A stretch of 64,000 nt of DNA from Sporomusa malonica (GTDB lineage: Bacteria; Bacillota; Negativicutes; Sporomusales; Sporomusaceae): assembly GCF_041428715.1 (NCBI RefSeq), contig NZ_CP155572.1; one strand, 5' to 3'. Position 1 is the stretch's first letter; the number at the start of each line of letters is the position of its first letter. This document shows, one piece after another, positions 26,935 through 35,707 of this stretch. A program made the position numbers and the translations under genes. The notes under the pieces are model-generated. The model had not been told where the DNA came from. It did not search any database and saw nothing but the letters and a program-made list of their open reading frames with translations.

Positions 26935-27918
26935 TTATTCTTGGATAAATTGGCTAAAATCAGTTTGCACTTTACAGGTACGCACCTTCTTGTTGTCCTT
27001 GGTTAGCCGTTCACAACTGCCGCAGATACCTTCACCACAGCACATTGTGGCGTTATTGGTAGCTGCCATAGGTATATTTACTCCAGCTGCCTGCATTGCG
27101 GCGATGATACCATAATGCTGGTTGTCAGGACCGGCACTCACTATTAGGTCTGGGTGTCCTTTGCTATCAGCTAATAACTCTCTGATAGCGTGCATTCCAA
27201 ATTGACGCATGGATGCTACCGCCTGTACCTCTATGCCAAGTGCGGCTAGTTCTCCGGCAATAAACACCGTGCCGATTTTTCCTGGCGCTATGATGGCCTT
27301 GACGCTGTTGCTTTTTTCAAGAAGCTTATGAGCGATCGGCACAACAGGTGGCTGCCCCATACCTCCAACTATTAATAATATTTTACCATTATCTACATTG
27401 TCAATCCAGGGTTGACCCAAAATACCGTTAAAATATGGTCCACGAACCATTACCTGCTTGTTGTTATCTGTAAATAAGCGAGAAGATTTAGGTCCGATGG
27501 CCTCGACAACGACCTGAAGAGTATTACCGATAACCTTCATGACTCCCACTGGGAAATGATAAAAATGCTGGTCCGTCGGCCGGCGCATAAACACAAATGA
27601 ACCGCATCTGTTAAGTGCCTGGGCAAGGTCGGGAATGACTTCAAATTCTAACAGGTATGTTTGTTCTGTAATTTTTTGTTTTACAATAAATTCGGTATCA
27701 GACTCTAGCCGGACAGGCATGTCAGCGCCCAGGATCCAACTATGTTTTTTTTGCTGCCATTGTTTTTCATATAGTATGCACACTCCGCTCCAGTTGCAAT
27801 CACATACAGGTTCACCTTTAAGATGACTGCAAAAAGTACAATGGTTGGTTTCTGACAACAGGCACGGACAGTAGGGTGAGTTAATGTCAATACACTTCAT
27901 GGACAGTTTGTGCAGCAT
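26935..27918 (-). CDS. PyrK-like FAD/NAD/[2Fe-2S] oxidoreductase with Cys-rich N-terminus
   Basis: A 327-residue protein related to dihydroorotate dehydrogenase electron-transfer subunits (PyrK/sulfide dehydrogenase B). The ferredoxin-reductase-type FAD and NAD domains occupy about 65-290 (LLIVGGMGQPPVVPIAH is the nucleotide loop). The C-terminus carries the [2Fe-2S] motif CCGEGICGSC plus a later Cys. Unusually there are eight cysteines in the first 47 residues (9, 17, 19, 27, 30, 39, 41, 47), suggesting a further metal or Fe-S site. ATG chosen after AGGAGGGG. It is 12 bp downstream of the partner flavoprotein and likely passes electrons to or from it. Confidence 0.88.
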   Translation of the reverse strand: MLHKLSMKCIDINSPYCPCLLSETNHCTFCSHLKGEPVCDCNWSGVCILYEKQWQQKKHSWILGADMPVRLESDTEFIVKQKITEQTYLLEFEVIPDLAQALNRCGSFVFMRRPTDQHFYHFPVGVMKVIGNTLQVVVEAIGPKSSRLFTDNNKQVMVRGPYFNGILGQPWIDNVDNGKILLIVGGMGQPPVVPIAHKLLEKSNSVKAIIAPGKIGTVFIAGELAALGIEVQAVASMRQFGMHAIRELLADSKGHPDLIVSAGPDNQHYGIIAAMQAAGVNIPMAATNNATMCCGEGICGSCERLTKDNKKVRTCKVQTDFSQFIQE

Positions 27919-27930
27919 GTTCACCCCTCC

Positions 27931-29211
27931 TCATACCAGACAGATATTATAGATATCTGTTAAACCGGTTTTAGTTACACGCTCGTTAATTTCTCCTCGC
28001 TGCGCCGAATACAACCCAAGCTTTTTCATTCGTTCAAGATAAACAGAACCAGAAAAAGTATATCTGAGTTTAATCCCTTCTTCAGTAGCCATTTGCTCGT
28101 GAACAAAGGTGATAAAATCTCCAGATGCCAGTTCAGACGGTAATTCCAGGTACTGCATATCTAGACAACAGCGTACTGCATTGTGGCCAGCCAATAAACC
28201 GGTGATCACAGCTTCAGTATGACCGACCATGCTACCGGCTTTTTCACCCGCACAGAATAAATTGTCTACTCCTTCTACTTTTAGCGAGCTGCCACAGGGT
28301 GCAATCCCCAAATACCGAATAGAGTTGCCTATGCCGCCTGAATACGGATCTTCATACCGGGCCCGTTCCAGACCGGGTATCGTTCTTAACATGTCAAGCG
28401 GGAAGAATGGCGTCATTAGTTTGGCATGGCCGGTATCAATGAGGACAATGTTTTCAGCGTAATCGGCAATAGCATACTGTGAGCACGCTTTTTTTCCAAG
28501 CATTCCTGTCTTTTTCAGGTTTTCTGGCAATGGAATGACTACCATGCCCTCTTTTTCCAGTCGGTCTTTAAGTTCGGGGCTTAATGAATCTTTATTAATC
28601 TTACATGAACCACTCATGGCGCCGAAGGTGCCGTCAGCTTTTTTACCCATGATTTCCTTGACATCAGCCTTCGCCGTAATACTTACTCTCGGACCAAAGG
28701 TCGGACAGCGAAGAATACACATGGCGCAGCCATTGCCATACTTTAAGCAATTGCCCATAGGGCCTGATGTACCGGTAGTGTCAACAAAAGCATCTCCTTT
28801 AATGGTCTCTTCATTATCATCGGTAAGATATTGAATTTTTTTACCATATTTAACTACGCTGGATACCCTTAATCTAGTTTTAATGTCAATGCCGTAGTTT
28901 TGTAGAATCTTTTTTACCAAAGGTTCCATAGTAGTTACATCATAAAATGAAGCATGGCTGTGTCCAGGAAAGTGTATCCCCCGGTGTCTGCTATTAGCAT
29001 CCATTGCCACAAATAAATCCCCGCCGCCCATGGCAATCGCTTCTTCAGCTGCTGTAAACCGTCCGTTATTGCGGAATATGCCGCCAACTAGTCCGGTTCC
29101 TAGTAATAAGTCGGTGCGCTCAAGTAAAACTACCTGTGCCCCAGCTTTAGCCGCTGTTAACGCTGCAGCACAACCAGCCCAGCCACCACCAACCACTACC
29201 ACTTTAATCAT
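27931..29211 (-). CDS. GidA/TrmFO-like FAD-dependent oxidoreductase
   Basis: A 426-residue flavoprotein with the Rossmann motif GGGWAGCAAALTAAKAG at residues 8-24 and a C-terminal FAD motif resembling TrmFO/MnmG (NLFCAGEKAGSMVGHTEAV). It has a cysteine cluster CAMCILRC near residues 165-172, a plausible Fe-S site, plus further Cys pairs. It lacks the length of MnmG, so a tRNA role is not claimed. It forms a two-gene unit with the PyrK-like protein, suggesting a flavin/Fe-S redox complex of unknown substrate. Start after GGAGGGGG. Confidence 0.85.
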   Translation of the reverse strand: MIKVVVVGGGWAGCAAALTAAKAGAQVVLLERTDLLLGTGLVGGIFRNNGRFTAAEEAIAMGGGDLFVAMDANSRHRGIHFPGHSHASFYDVTTMEPLVKKILQNYGIDIKTRLRVSSVVKYGKKIQYLTDDNEETIKGDAFVDTTGTSGPMGNCLKYGNGCAMCILRCPTFGPRVSITAKADVKEIMGKKADGTFGAMSGSCKINKDSLSPELKDRLEKEGMVVIPLPENLKKTGMLGKKACSQYAIADYAENIVLIDTGHAKLMTPFFPLDMLRTIPGLERARYEDPYSGGIGNSIRYLGIAPCGSSLKVEGVDNLFCAGEKAGSMVGHTEAVITGLLAGHNAVRCCLDMQYLELPSELASGDFITFVHEQMATEEGIKLRYTFSGSVYLERMKKLGLYSAQRGEINERVTKTGLTDIYNICLV

Positions 29212-29292
29212 GGACTTCCCCCTCCATTCCCTGCTTTAAATCACATTACAGTGTATTCGTTCACCTTCAATGTGCCACAAGCAGCGGCATAG

Positions 29293-29321
29293 AAAAAACT
29301 GGTAACAATGCGCTACCAGTT
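29293..29321 (-). terminator. Intrinsic terminator after spmB
   Basis: Stem AACTGGTA/TACCAGTT followed by TTTTC on the minus strand. The hairpin starts at the spmB stop codon. Confidence 0.85.
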
Positions 29322-29859
29322 ATTGTACAAATAGATACTGACATATGTAAACTGAGGCCAGGAAGCTGGCAATGTCGCCAGAAAGACCGACTAATACAGC
29401 ATAGCGAGGATTACTAAGGCCTACCGCACCAAAATACACTGTTAGTACATAAAACGTGGTATCCGTGCTTGCTAATACTGTTGAAGCAATTCGTCCCACC
29501 AATGAGTCTGGGCCATAGGTTTTTAGGATTTCAGTTGCTAGCCCTAACGAGCCGCTGCCTGACAGCGGCCGCATGACGGCCAAAGGCACGAGGTCAGAGG
29601 GTACTCCCAACATACTTAAGGCAGGGCCCATCCAGGCCACACAGGCGTCCATGGCGCCTGAGGCGCGGAATATACTGATGGCTACCAGCATCGCCACAAG
29701 GCATGGCAAGATACGGACAGCCGTGTGAAAGCCCTCCCCAGCGCCTTCGACAAAGGCTTCATACACTTTAACCTTCCGTAAATAACCAATAATTGGGATG
29801 AAAAAGAGTACAGCAGGAATAGCCCAAACCGACAGTTTCTCACATAATTCAATCAGCAT
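29320..29859 (-). CDS. spmB: Spore maturation protein B
   Basis: SpmB, with SpmA, is needed for normal spore core dehydration and heat resistance. The ATG at 29857-29859 after AGGAGGG gives 179 residues, the usual length. It is a gate-domain/nucleoside-recognition-type membrane protein with four or five hydrophobic segments; the MRPLSGSGSLGLATEIL and STDTTFYVLTVYFGAVG segments are characteristic. It follows spmA by 16 bp and ends in a terminator. Confidence 0.95.
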   Translation of the reverse strand: MLIELCEKLSVWAIPAVLFFIPIIGYLRKVKVYEAFVEGAGEGFHTAVRILPCLVAMLVAISIFRASGAMDACVAWMGPALSMLGVPSDLVPLAVMRPLSGSGSLGLATEILKTYGPDSLVGRIASTVLASTDTTFYVLTVYFGAVGLSNPRYAVLVGLSGDIASFLASVYICQYLFVQ

Positions 29860-29875
29860 CAGACTTCCCTCCTGG

Positions 29876-30457
29876 TTACCGTTTCCACACCGCCCTACAT
29901 AGCCGGTCAACAATAAGCACGAAGATTGTGGCAAACAAACTGACAACAAGAGTCGGCCCGACAATCTCGGTGGGATTAACCGACCCTGCTGCTGAACGTA
30001 ATGCAATAATAGTCGCCGGCACTAGCGTAAACCCTGTTGTACATAAAGCCAACAAGGTACACATGGCTGGTGTGGCGGTATCTTTTTGGGAATTGAGAGT
30101 TTGCAGTTCTTGCATTGCTTTAATCCCGAGCGGGGTTACTGCATTGCCTAAACCCAACATATTAGCACTGATTGTCAAAATAATTGCCCCCATAGCTGGA
30201 TGGTTTTTTGGTATGCTGGGAAACAAGAGGCCTACAAGCGGATTCAATATGTAGGAGACGGCTTTAATAAGTCCTGATAACTCAGCGATCTTCATGATAC
30301 CCAGCCATAGACACATAACGCCAATTAGATTAATAGCCAACTCTACCGCATTTGTAGCTGCATTGATAGCGCTGGCTGTAACAAATTCAATTCGCCCGTT
30401 TATACCCGCATAAACAATACCGCTTGTCATGAGAATCAGCCAGATTACATTAATCAT
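29876..30457 (-). CDS. spmA: Spore maturation protein A
   Basis: SpmA is the partner of SpmB in spore core dehydration. The 193-residue membrane protein has about five hydrophobic segments and the typical GNAVTPLGIKAMQELQ and TTGFTLVPATIIALR motifs of the gate domain. ATG at 30455-30457 was chosen because GGGTGAT lies nine bases upstream; a GTG four codons earlier is possible. The promoter region contains repeat copy A1. In Bacillus the order is dacB-spmA-spmB, matched by the carboxypeptidase gene upstream here. Confidence 0.94.
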   Translation of the reverse strand: MINVIWLILMTSGIVYAGINGRIEFVTASAINAATNAVELAINLIGVMCLWLGIMKIAELSGLIKAVSYILNPLVGLLFPSIPKNHPAMGAIILTISANMLGLGNAVTPLGIKAMQELQTLNSQKDTATPAMCTLLALCTTGFTLVPATIIALRSAAGSVNPTEIVGPTLVVSLFATIFVLIVDRLCRAVWKR

Positions 30458-30509
30458 CGTCAATATCACCCATTATGATGGTATGACAGATGTTATTAGG
30501 CTAGAACAT

Positions 30510-30595
30510 AAGAAAACACGGCTTGCGCCGAGCCTTAGCGAAAGCGGAAGTCGATGTTGCTCTTATCCAGAAGAAAGTTATACTTTCCTATCAGG
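30510..30595 (-). repeat. Intergenic repeat family A, copy A1
   Basis: About 86 bp element between the dacB-like gene terminator and spmA. Read on the minus strand it ends GGCTCGGCGCAAGCC followed by GTGTTTTCTTA, and it contains the palindrome-like GAAAGTATAACTTTC. It is the most diverged copy (a few changes) of the five in this window. Its CCTGATAGG end abuts the terminator T-run. Confidence 0.85.
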
Positions 30596-30596
30596 A

Positions 30597-30621
30597 TGGA
30601 AAAGGACGCACTAATGCGTCC
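30597..30621 (-). terminator. Intrinsic terminator after the dacB-like gene
   Basis: Stem GGACGCA/TGCGTCC with the loop TTAG containing the end of the stop codon, followed by TTTTCC. Repeat A1 begins directly beyond it. Confidence 0.8.
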
Positions 30622-31770
30622 TCATGCAAAATTGCGGATTACAAAGGTCAGGAACCCCCATACTGAACCCCAAAGCAATCCGAAAAATGATTTTCTATCT
30701 ACCGACCGGTCGGCCACCAGATCAGAGCTGGCAACTTCAACATTATTATACATGACCTTTACTGTTCCTACTTTCTGCCCAGAGGTAATAGGGGCATCTA
30801 ATTTGTTCGGAGCATCAATCACAGTAGAGAACTTGTCATGTTCACTTTCAGCCATCGGTACGCTTATATCGTTTGCTGCGATCAGCTTTATATCCCCAGT
30901 TTTTCCGTCTTTTATTTTAACTGTTTTCAAAATGTCATTCCGGTTAATAACTGGCACCTGTTTAAGCTGGGTAAAGCCATAATCCAACAGCTTAATTGAA
31001 TCGTCCCACATATGCTCGCTGTCTAATACAACGACAATCAACTGAATGCCGTTCCGGTTAGCAGCCGAAACCAAACAACGTCCTGCAGCATCCGTGTAGC
31101 CGGTCTTAACCCCGTTGGCTCCATCATATAGCCATAGCATTTTATTTTCATTGTATAAATCGCGGTCATGGTCTTTGCCAGGCCAAGGAACAACCTTATG
31201 TTCAGTTGAAACAATCTGGGTAAACAGCGGTTTCTTATACCCGTATGCTGTGATTTTAGCCAAGTCGTAGGCTGTGCTATAATGTCTTTCATCAGGAAGA
31301 CCGCTGGTATTGGTAAAATTACTATTTACCGCGCCAATGGCATGGGCCTTGTTTGTCATTAATGTCGCGAATTTTTCCACTGAACCGGACATATGCTCAG
31401 CTACTGCTACAGTGGCATCATTACCAGAAACAAGCATTATCCCATATAACATATCCAACATTTTAAGTTGCTCACCTTGCGTAAGCCACAGTGACGACCC
31501 GTCGGTACTTGCAGCATTCGCGCTGGTTGTAACGACATCGTCTAATTTCCCATACTCAAGTGCCGTAATGAGTGTCATAATCTTGGTAGTACTGGCCGGA
31601 TAGCGCCGTTCTTCAGCATTCTTTTCATATAGCACTTTCCCTGTAGATGCTTCCATTACAATTGCCGCCTTTGCCGTTACATCTGGCAGAGCGTTTGATG
31701 CTAGACTAACGGTCGGCAAAAACATCAGACACATCAAAAATATTCTTCCAAGATTAGTTAGTTGTCGCAT
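30622..31770 (-). CDS. D-alanyl-D-alanine carboxypeptidase, DacB/DacF type
   Basis: A penicillin-binding protein of the S11 family that removes the terminal D-Ala from peptidoglycan pentapeptides. 382 residues: signal peptide about 1-24, active-site motif S60-TTK63, SGN in LVSGNDATVA, KTG in NGVKTGYTDAAG, and a C-terminal PBP5-like beta domain and amphipathic anchor (FFGLLWGSVWGFLTFVIRNF). It occupies the position of Bacillus dacB upstream of spmAB, but its strong sigma-A-type promoter suggests vegetative expression. A second paralogue (dacF) lies at 45196-46359. Confidence 0.93.
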   Translation of the reverse strand: MRQLTNLGRIFLMCLMFLPTVSLASNALPDVTAKAAIVMEASTGKVLYEKNAEERRYPASTTKIMTLITALEYGKLDDVVTTSANAASTDGSSLWLTQGEQLKMLDMLYGIMLVSGNDATVAVAEHMSGSVEKFATLMTNKAHAIGAVNSNFTNTSGLPDERHYSTAYDLAKITAYGYKKPLFTQIVSTEHKVVPWPGKDHDRDLYNENKMLWLYDGANGVKTGYTDAAGRCLVSAANRNGIQLIVVVLDSEHMWDDSIKLLDYGFTQLKQVPVINRNDILKTVKIKDGKTGDIKLIAANDISVPMAESEHDKFSTVIDAPNKLDAPITSGQKVGTVKVMYNNVEVASSDLVADRSVDRKSFFGLLWGSVWGFLTFVIRNFA

Positions 31771-31806
31771 TAATCCAATCCTTTCGTTTAGGATAAACCA
31801 AACATT

Positions 31807-31835
31807 ATTATATAATTAATTTCCCCTGAGGTCAA
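31807..31835 (-). promoter_or_regulatory. Sigma-A promoter of the dacB-like gene
   Basis: TTGACC, exactly 17 bp, TATAAT on the minus strand, about 36 bp before the start codon. Confidence 0.75.
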
Positions 31836-31853
31836 AAATATATCTTTTCCAAA

Positions 31854-31883
31854 TTGAGCCATATTAGTCTTCGAAAATAATAT
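31854..31883 (+). promoter_or_regulatory. Possible promoter of the 63-residue protein
   Basis: TTGAGC, 18 bp, TAATAT on the plus strand about 60 bp upstream of the ATG at 31945. Divergent from the dacB-like promoter. Confidence 0.45.
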
Positions 31884-31944
31884 CCTGGCATTATTTCAAC
31901 CTTATCCGGAGATAATAATAACAAATTCAAGGAGGTGAATCAAC

Positions 31945-32136
31945 ATGGAAATGCTTGATATCAAAACAGCTTTACGCACCACTCTTACACAAAAGCAAGA
32001 GCTTGTGCGCGATTATCAGTCTTACGCTGATCGCATTAATGACAAAGAAGTAGCTAAAATGTTCAAACATTTCGCCGAAGCTGAAGCCCTACATTCTACT
32101 CAGATTAAAGACAAACTGGATGGCTTGGTTCAATAA
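31945..32136 (+). CDS. Small helical protein (63 residues), function unknown
   Basis: A plus-strand gene with an excellent ribosome site (CAAGGAGGTGA) and its own promoter-like sequence and terminator. The 63-residue product MEMLDIKTALRTTL... is charged and predicted as two amphipathic helices. The spacing of EL, YQSYAD, FKHFAEAEALH resembles one half of a ferritin/rubrerythrin-like helical pair, with Glu and His residues (AEAEALHS) but no complete di-iron motif. No signal peptide. Divergent from the dacB-like gene and convergent with gerW. Confidence 0.8.
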   Translation: MEMLDIKTALRTTLTQKQELVRDYQSYADRINDKEVAKMFKHFAEAEALHSTQIKDKLDGLVQ

Positions 32137-32160
32137 TTACATCAGTAAGATTTATATGCA

Positions 32161-32189
32161 AAAACCCACACAATCATGTGTGGGTTTTT
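32161..32189 (+). terminator. Bidirectional intrinsic terminator
   Basis: Perfect 12 bp stem AAAACCCACACA/TGTGTGGGTTTT, loop ATCA, with T-runs on both strands. It serves the 63-residue gene on the plus strand and can also end gerW transcription on the minus strand. Confidence 0.9.
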
Positions 32190-32218
32190 AAGACGCTTCA
32201 TGTATCTTGTAAGCGATT

Positions 32219-32674
32219 TTATAAGTGTCCAGAGTGCTGATGGGTCGGTTGAGTTTCTGCTGTTTGTGCAAGCTGTTCGAGGTTAGCGTCTTCATCGCTC
32301 TCGCCACCGAACATATTTTCAATTTTGTTCATAATTTGCGGCACCATATCAATAAGCCGATCGTAAAACAGATTGCTTTCCACTGACATAAAGCGTACAC
32401 CATTAATTGGTGAGCATACCAAAAAACCTACTGGTTTTACACTAATTCCGGCACCGCTGGCACCGCCGAAAGGGTGGTTCTGGGCAGTTGCCGTATCTTC
32501 TGCTTCATAGTCGCCGCCTCCTGCTGCAAAGCCAAATGCCACCCGCGAAATAGGAACAATTACTGTTCCATCCGGAGTCTCTACCGCATCGCCGACAATG
32601 GTATTAACATCCACCATTCCTTTGATACTCTCCATAGCAGTCTTCATCAAACCCTGTATTGGATGCTCAGCCAC
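32219..32674 (-). CDS. gerW: GerW/YtfJ family sporulation protein
   Basis: A 151-residue member of the YtfJ/GerW family, a forespore protein needed for normal germination in Bacillus. Characteristic segments are HPIQGLMKTAMESIKGMVD, TVIVPISRVAFGFAAGGGDY and the glycine-rich FGGASGAGISVKPVGFLV. The C-terminal tail is acidic and His-rich. GTG start after GGGAGG. It overlaps the upstream DUF2953 (ytfI-like) gene by eight bases, the same pair as ytfJ-ytfI in Bacillus. Confidence 0.94.
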   Translation of the reverse strand: MAEHPIQGLMKTAMESIKGMVDVNTIVGDAVETPDGTVIVPISRVAFGFAAGGGDYEAEDTATAQNHPFGGASGAGISVKPVGFLVCSPINGVRFMSVESNLFYDRLIDMVPQIMNKIENMFGGESDEDANLEQLAQTAETQPTHQHSGHL

Positions 32675-33344
32675 TGCGAGTCGCCTCCCTGTGCAATGAA
32701 TTTGTTAAAGTAGCCATAGTCGCAGTAATAACATTGCCAAGTCTTATTCTGAATATACACCTGAACTCAATCTCAAAATGACTCTGACCGTATACTGGCG
32801 TAATATTAATATTCGGTTTTGCTTCTAATATTAGACGGTTATGTAGCGACGCCAATAAAAGGCCTCTAGCTGCGCCAAAGGCACCCATCATAAGTCCTGT
32901 AAAAGCCGCATCATCAAAGCCATATACGGCTCGTATGTCTAGCTTTTCGCAATGGATTGAGGCTACCAGACTGTTTATATATTTACGATAAATGCGGATA
33001 TACCGTTTGACCGCTCTCATGAGCTTTTTAAATTTTTGCGGATTTTTTACGAATATCTCGGCAATTTTTTTTACAAAACGTTGCTCACGCGCAATATGGG
33101 TCTCGGCTCCACCCTGTGGCGCCTTAATTTCTGAAGTAATCCAAGGTAAATCATTGTACCGTACAATCTCAATAACAGGAATTTTAATGGTATAAACTAA
33201 CAATGGTCGCAGAGCAGAGACGCTAACTTCTATATAATCATCATCTTTACGCCGACAAAAATGAATATCAATATAAATATTTATTCGCGAAAGCATCAAC
33301 ATCAGAATGCTAGAAGTTACTGAGAATATAATCCAATTGCTCAT
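32667..33344 (-). CDS. DUF2953 (YtfI-like) membrane protein
   Basis: A 225-residue protein with one N-terminal hydrophobic helix (WIIFSVTSSILMLML) and a largely basic body, matching the DUF2953/YtfI family. The motifs SLHNRLILEAKPNINITPVY and the C-terminal RIRLGNVITATM segment fit that family. The ATG at 33342-33344 with GAGGTGG upstream was preferred over the earlier ATG. Located immediately upstream of and overlapping gerW. Function unknown; a sporulation role is inferred from linkage. Confidence 0.85.
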   Translation of the reverse strand: MSNWIIFSVTSSILMLMLSRINIYIDIHFCRRKDDDYIEVSVSALRPLLVYTIKIPVIEIVRYNDLPWITSEIKAPQGGAETHIAREQRFVKKIAEIFVKNPQKFKKLMRAVKRYIRIYRKYINSLVASIHCEKLDIRAVYGFDDAAFTGLMMGAFGAARGLLLASLHNRLILEAKPNINITPVYGQSHFEIEFRCIFRIRLGNVITATMATLTNSLHREATRSG

Positions 33345-33427
33345 GCTTTCCACCTCTTTATGCATAACATATTTAATTTTTACAGTTTTTCCAATCTGTA
33401 TGCATCAGCATGGCGTGGATAAATTAA

Positions 33428-33457
33428 AAAGAAAAAAGGACAGTCGCGTAGACTGTC
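33428..33457 (-). terminator. Intrinsic terminator after scpB
   Basis: Stem GACAGTC/GACTGTC, loop TACGC, then CTTTTTTCTTTTT on the minus strand, directly after the scpB stop. Confidence 0.9.
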
Positions 33458-33458
33458 T

Positions 33459-33992
33459 TCATTCCTCTGGATGGATGTCCGGGAGCAACCTGGAAATATC
33501 AGGTAAATCTTCCAGGCTTTTCAGGCCAAAACACTGCAGAAACTCAATAGTTGTTCCATATAAGATAGGACGGCCAATCGCCTCTTTGCGTCCAATTTCC
33601 TTAATTAGCATCCGTTCTAAGAGTGTGGTAACAACCCTATCGACATTCACACCGCGAATACTCTCAATCTCCTGCCTGGTTACCGGCTGCTTAAAAGCTA
33701 CAATGGCCAATGTTTCTAATGCGGCTGCCGATAATTTGCTTTCCTGGACAGCAGCCAATTTGCTGACGATATTAGAAAAAGCAGGCTTGGTACAAAGCTG
33801 ATAGCCACCAGCTACCTCAACAATTGTCAAACCGCGTTCTTCGGCCATCATCGAATTTACCATATCAGCAATCAGCGTATGGACATGGTCGATATGTATA
33901 TTTAACATGCTGGCAATTCTTTCTGCCGGCAGCGGCTGCCCGCTAGCGAACAGCAGGGCTTCTATAGGACCCTGTAAATGCCGGTAAAACAT
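33459..33992 (-). CDS. scpB: Segregation and condensation protein B
   Basis: ScpB forms the SMC-ScpAB condensin that organises and segregates the chromosome. The 177-residue protein consists of two winged-helix domains; GPIEALLFASGQPL at the N-terminus, SKLSAAALETLAIVAFKQPVTRQEIE and RPILYGTTIEFLQCFGL are typical. ATG at 33990-33992 was chosen on ribosome-site spacing; a GTG (34002-34004) overlapping the scpA stop would also be possible. Translation is coupled to scpA. Confidence 0.95.
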   Translation of the reverse strand: MFYRHLQGPIEALLFASGQPLPAERIASMLNIHIDHVHTLIADMVNSMMAEERGLTIVEVAGGYQLCTKPAFSNIVSKLAAVQESKLSAAALETLAIVAFKQPVTRQEIESIRGVNVDRVVTTLLERMLIKEIGRKEAIGRPILYGTTIEFLQCFGLKSLEDLPDISRLLPDIHPEE

Positions 33993-34000
33993 AGCGCCCT

Positions 34001-34708
34001 TCACTCCTTTAAAGTAAGGTGGATAGGTGCAAATGGCTGTAGCTGGTGAACGCTAATCCGTTTTAGTCTGATAAGCTCCAATAAAGCTAAAAAACCAGCA
34101 ATTACTTCGGTGCGTGAGCCGGTTCTGATAATCGTCTTGTTAAACTCTAAGCGACCGTTATTACTTCTAAGTAAAGTAATAATATCATGCATTTTATCCT
34201 TAACGCTGATCTCTTCGGGAGCAATTAAGGCAAAGTCGGGGACCGCGCTTTCCCAGAGAGTAACAAAGGCTTTTAGCAAATCGTCAAGTGAGAGGCCTTC
34301 AGGCAGGGCAAACTGTTGCGCAAACTCCTGGGGAAATCGTGTAAAGTACTTATCCCGTTCACCGCCAAGCTGGCTCAGTATTTCAGAGACTTGTTTAAAT
34401 TTGCGGTACTCAATCAGTCGTTCAACCAGCTCTTGACGCGGATCAACTTCTTCAGCAACTGTATCGGTCGTAACCGGACGTGGCAATAGCATCCGTGATT
34501 TTATCTGCAGCAGCGTAGCTGCCATAACCAAAAATTCGCTTGCCACTTCGATATTAAATTCTTCCATGTTAGTGAGATAATCCAGGTATTGTCCGGTTAC
34601 TTCTGCTATGGGGATATTATAGATGTCAATTTGATGTTTTTCGATCAGGTGCATTAATAAGGCTAATGGTCCCTCGAAGGTTTCCAGCCTAAGTGTATAA
34701 TCAGACAT
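34001..34708 (-). CDS. scpA: Segregation and condensation protein A
   Basis: ScpA is the kleisin of the SMC condensin, bridging the SMC heads and binding ScpB. 235 residues. N-terminal LETFEGPLALLMHLIEKHQIDIYNIPI and the C-terminal winged-helix region (SRTEVIAGFLALLELIRLKRI) are the conserved parts. The ribosome site is weak, so translation may be coupled to trpS, whose stop is six bases upstream. Confidence 0.96.
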   Translation of the reverse strand: MSDYTLRLETFEGPLALLMHLIEKHQIDIYNIPIAEVTGQYLDYLTNMEEFNIEVASEFLVMAATLLQIKSRMLLPRPVTTDTVAEEVDPRQELVERLIEYRKFKQVSEILSQLGGERDKYFTRFPQEFAQQFALPEGLSLDDLLKAFVTLWESAVPDFALIAPEEISVKDKMHDIITLLRSNNGRLEFNKTIIRTGSRTEVIAGFLALLELIRLKRISVHQLQPFAPIHLTLKE

Positions 34709-34714
34709 AATGTA

Positions 34715-35692
34715 TTAGGACAAATTCATAACGGCTCGGACTTCCTCCATGGTAGTTGCCGCTATTTTGCGTGCCCGTTCAGCACCATAGGCTAATATTT
34801 CCTTTAACTTATCAGGTTTTCCACTCATTACTTTGCGCCGGCCATGGACATCGGCCAGCGTTGTGACCATCTTCTCTGCTAACCGTTTTTTGCAGTCTAC
34901 GCAGCCAATACTAGCATTACGACAGTGACCGGCAATCTCAGCCTGTTCTGGGCTGAAAATTTTATGAAAGGTGTATACTGTGCAAATATCAGGGTTGCCT
35001 GGGTCAGTTTTCTTAACTCGCTGCGGATCAGTAATCATTAATCTTACTCGTGCCTGTAGCTCGTCAGGTTCGGCTGCGTAGGGAATTTCGTTGCCATAAG
35101 ATTTACTCATCTTGCGGCCGTCGATACCTGGCAGAAGTGGGCTTAAAATAGGCTGTGGTTCAGGGAATACCGGCTTGTACAAATTAGCAAAACGACGGAT
35201 GATTTCCCGAGCCAATTCAAGATGTGGTATCTGGTCTTCGGCTACCGGCACAGCATTGGCCTTATATAGTATAATGTCAGCCGTCTGCAGTTCAGGATAC
35301 CCGAGAAAACCGTAAGTATTAATTTCTTTGCCCATATCCCCTAGTTGCTGCAGTTTATCTTTGTAGGTAGGTACTCGTTCTAGCCAGGATAGGGGCGTCA
35401 TCATAGATAATAAAAGATGCAGCTCAGCATGTTCCTTCACATGGGACTGAACAAAAATGATACTTTTCTCAGGGTCAAGACCAGCGCTCAGCCAATCAAG
35501 CGCCATACATTCTATGCGCTCTGGAATCATGCTGGTATCTTCGTAGGAAGACGTAAGTGCATGCCAGTCAACGATGGAATAAATGCAGTTATAATCATCC
35601 TGGAGCTTAATCCAGTTGTTAAGCACCTGATAGTTCCCCATATGAAATTTTCCTGACGGCTGCATACCACTGAAAATGCGTCCTTTAGTCAA
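34715..35692 (-). CDS. trpS: Tryptophanyl-tRNA synthetase
   Basis: Class I synthetase charging tRNA-Trp. 325 residues. The HIGH-type motif appears as GKFHMGN (residues 13-19) and the KMSKS loop is exact (GRKMSKSYGN). The TTG start has AGGAGGAG upstream. There is no T-box leader, as the preceding M50 peptidase gene ends only 15 bp upstream. It lies between that gene and scpA. Confidence 0.97.
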   Translation of the reverse strand: MTKGRIFSGMQPSGKFHMGNYQVLNNWIKLQDDYNCIYSIVDWHALTSSYEDTSMIPERIECMALDWLSAGLDPEKSIIFVQSHVKEHAELHLLLSMMTPLSWLERVPTYKDKLQQLGDMGKEINTYGFLGYPELQTADIILYKANAVPVAEDQIPHLELAREIIRRFANLYKPVFPEPQPILSPLLPGIDGRKMSKSYGNEIPYAAEPDELQARVRLMITDPQRVKKTDPGNPDICTVYTFHKIFSPEQAEIAGHCRNASIGCVDCKKRLAEKMVTTLADVHGRRKVMSGKPDKLKEILAYGAERARKIAATTMEEVRAVMNLS

Positions 35693-35707
35693 TTGTATCT
35701 CCTCCTG

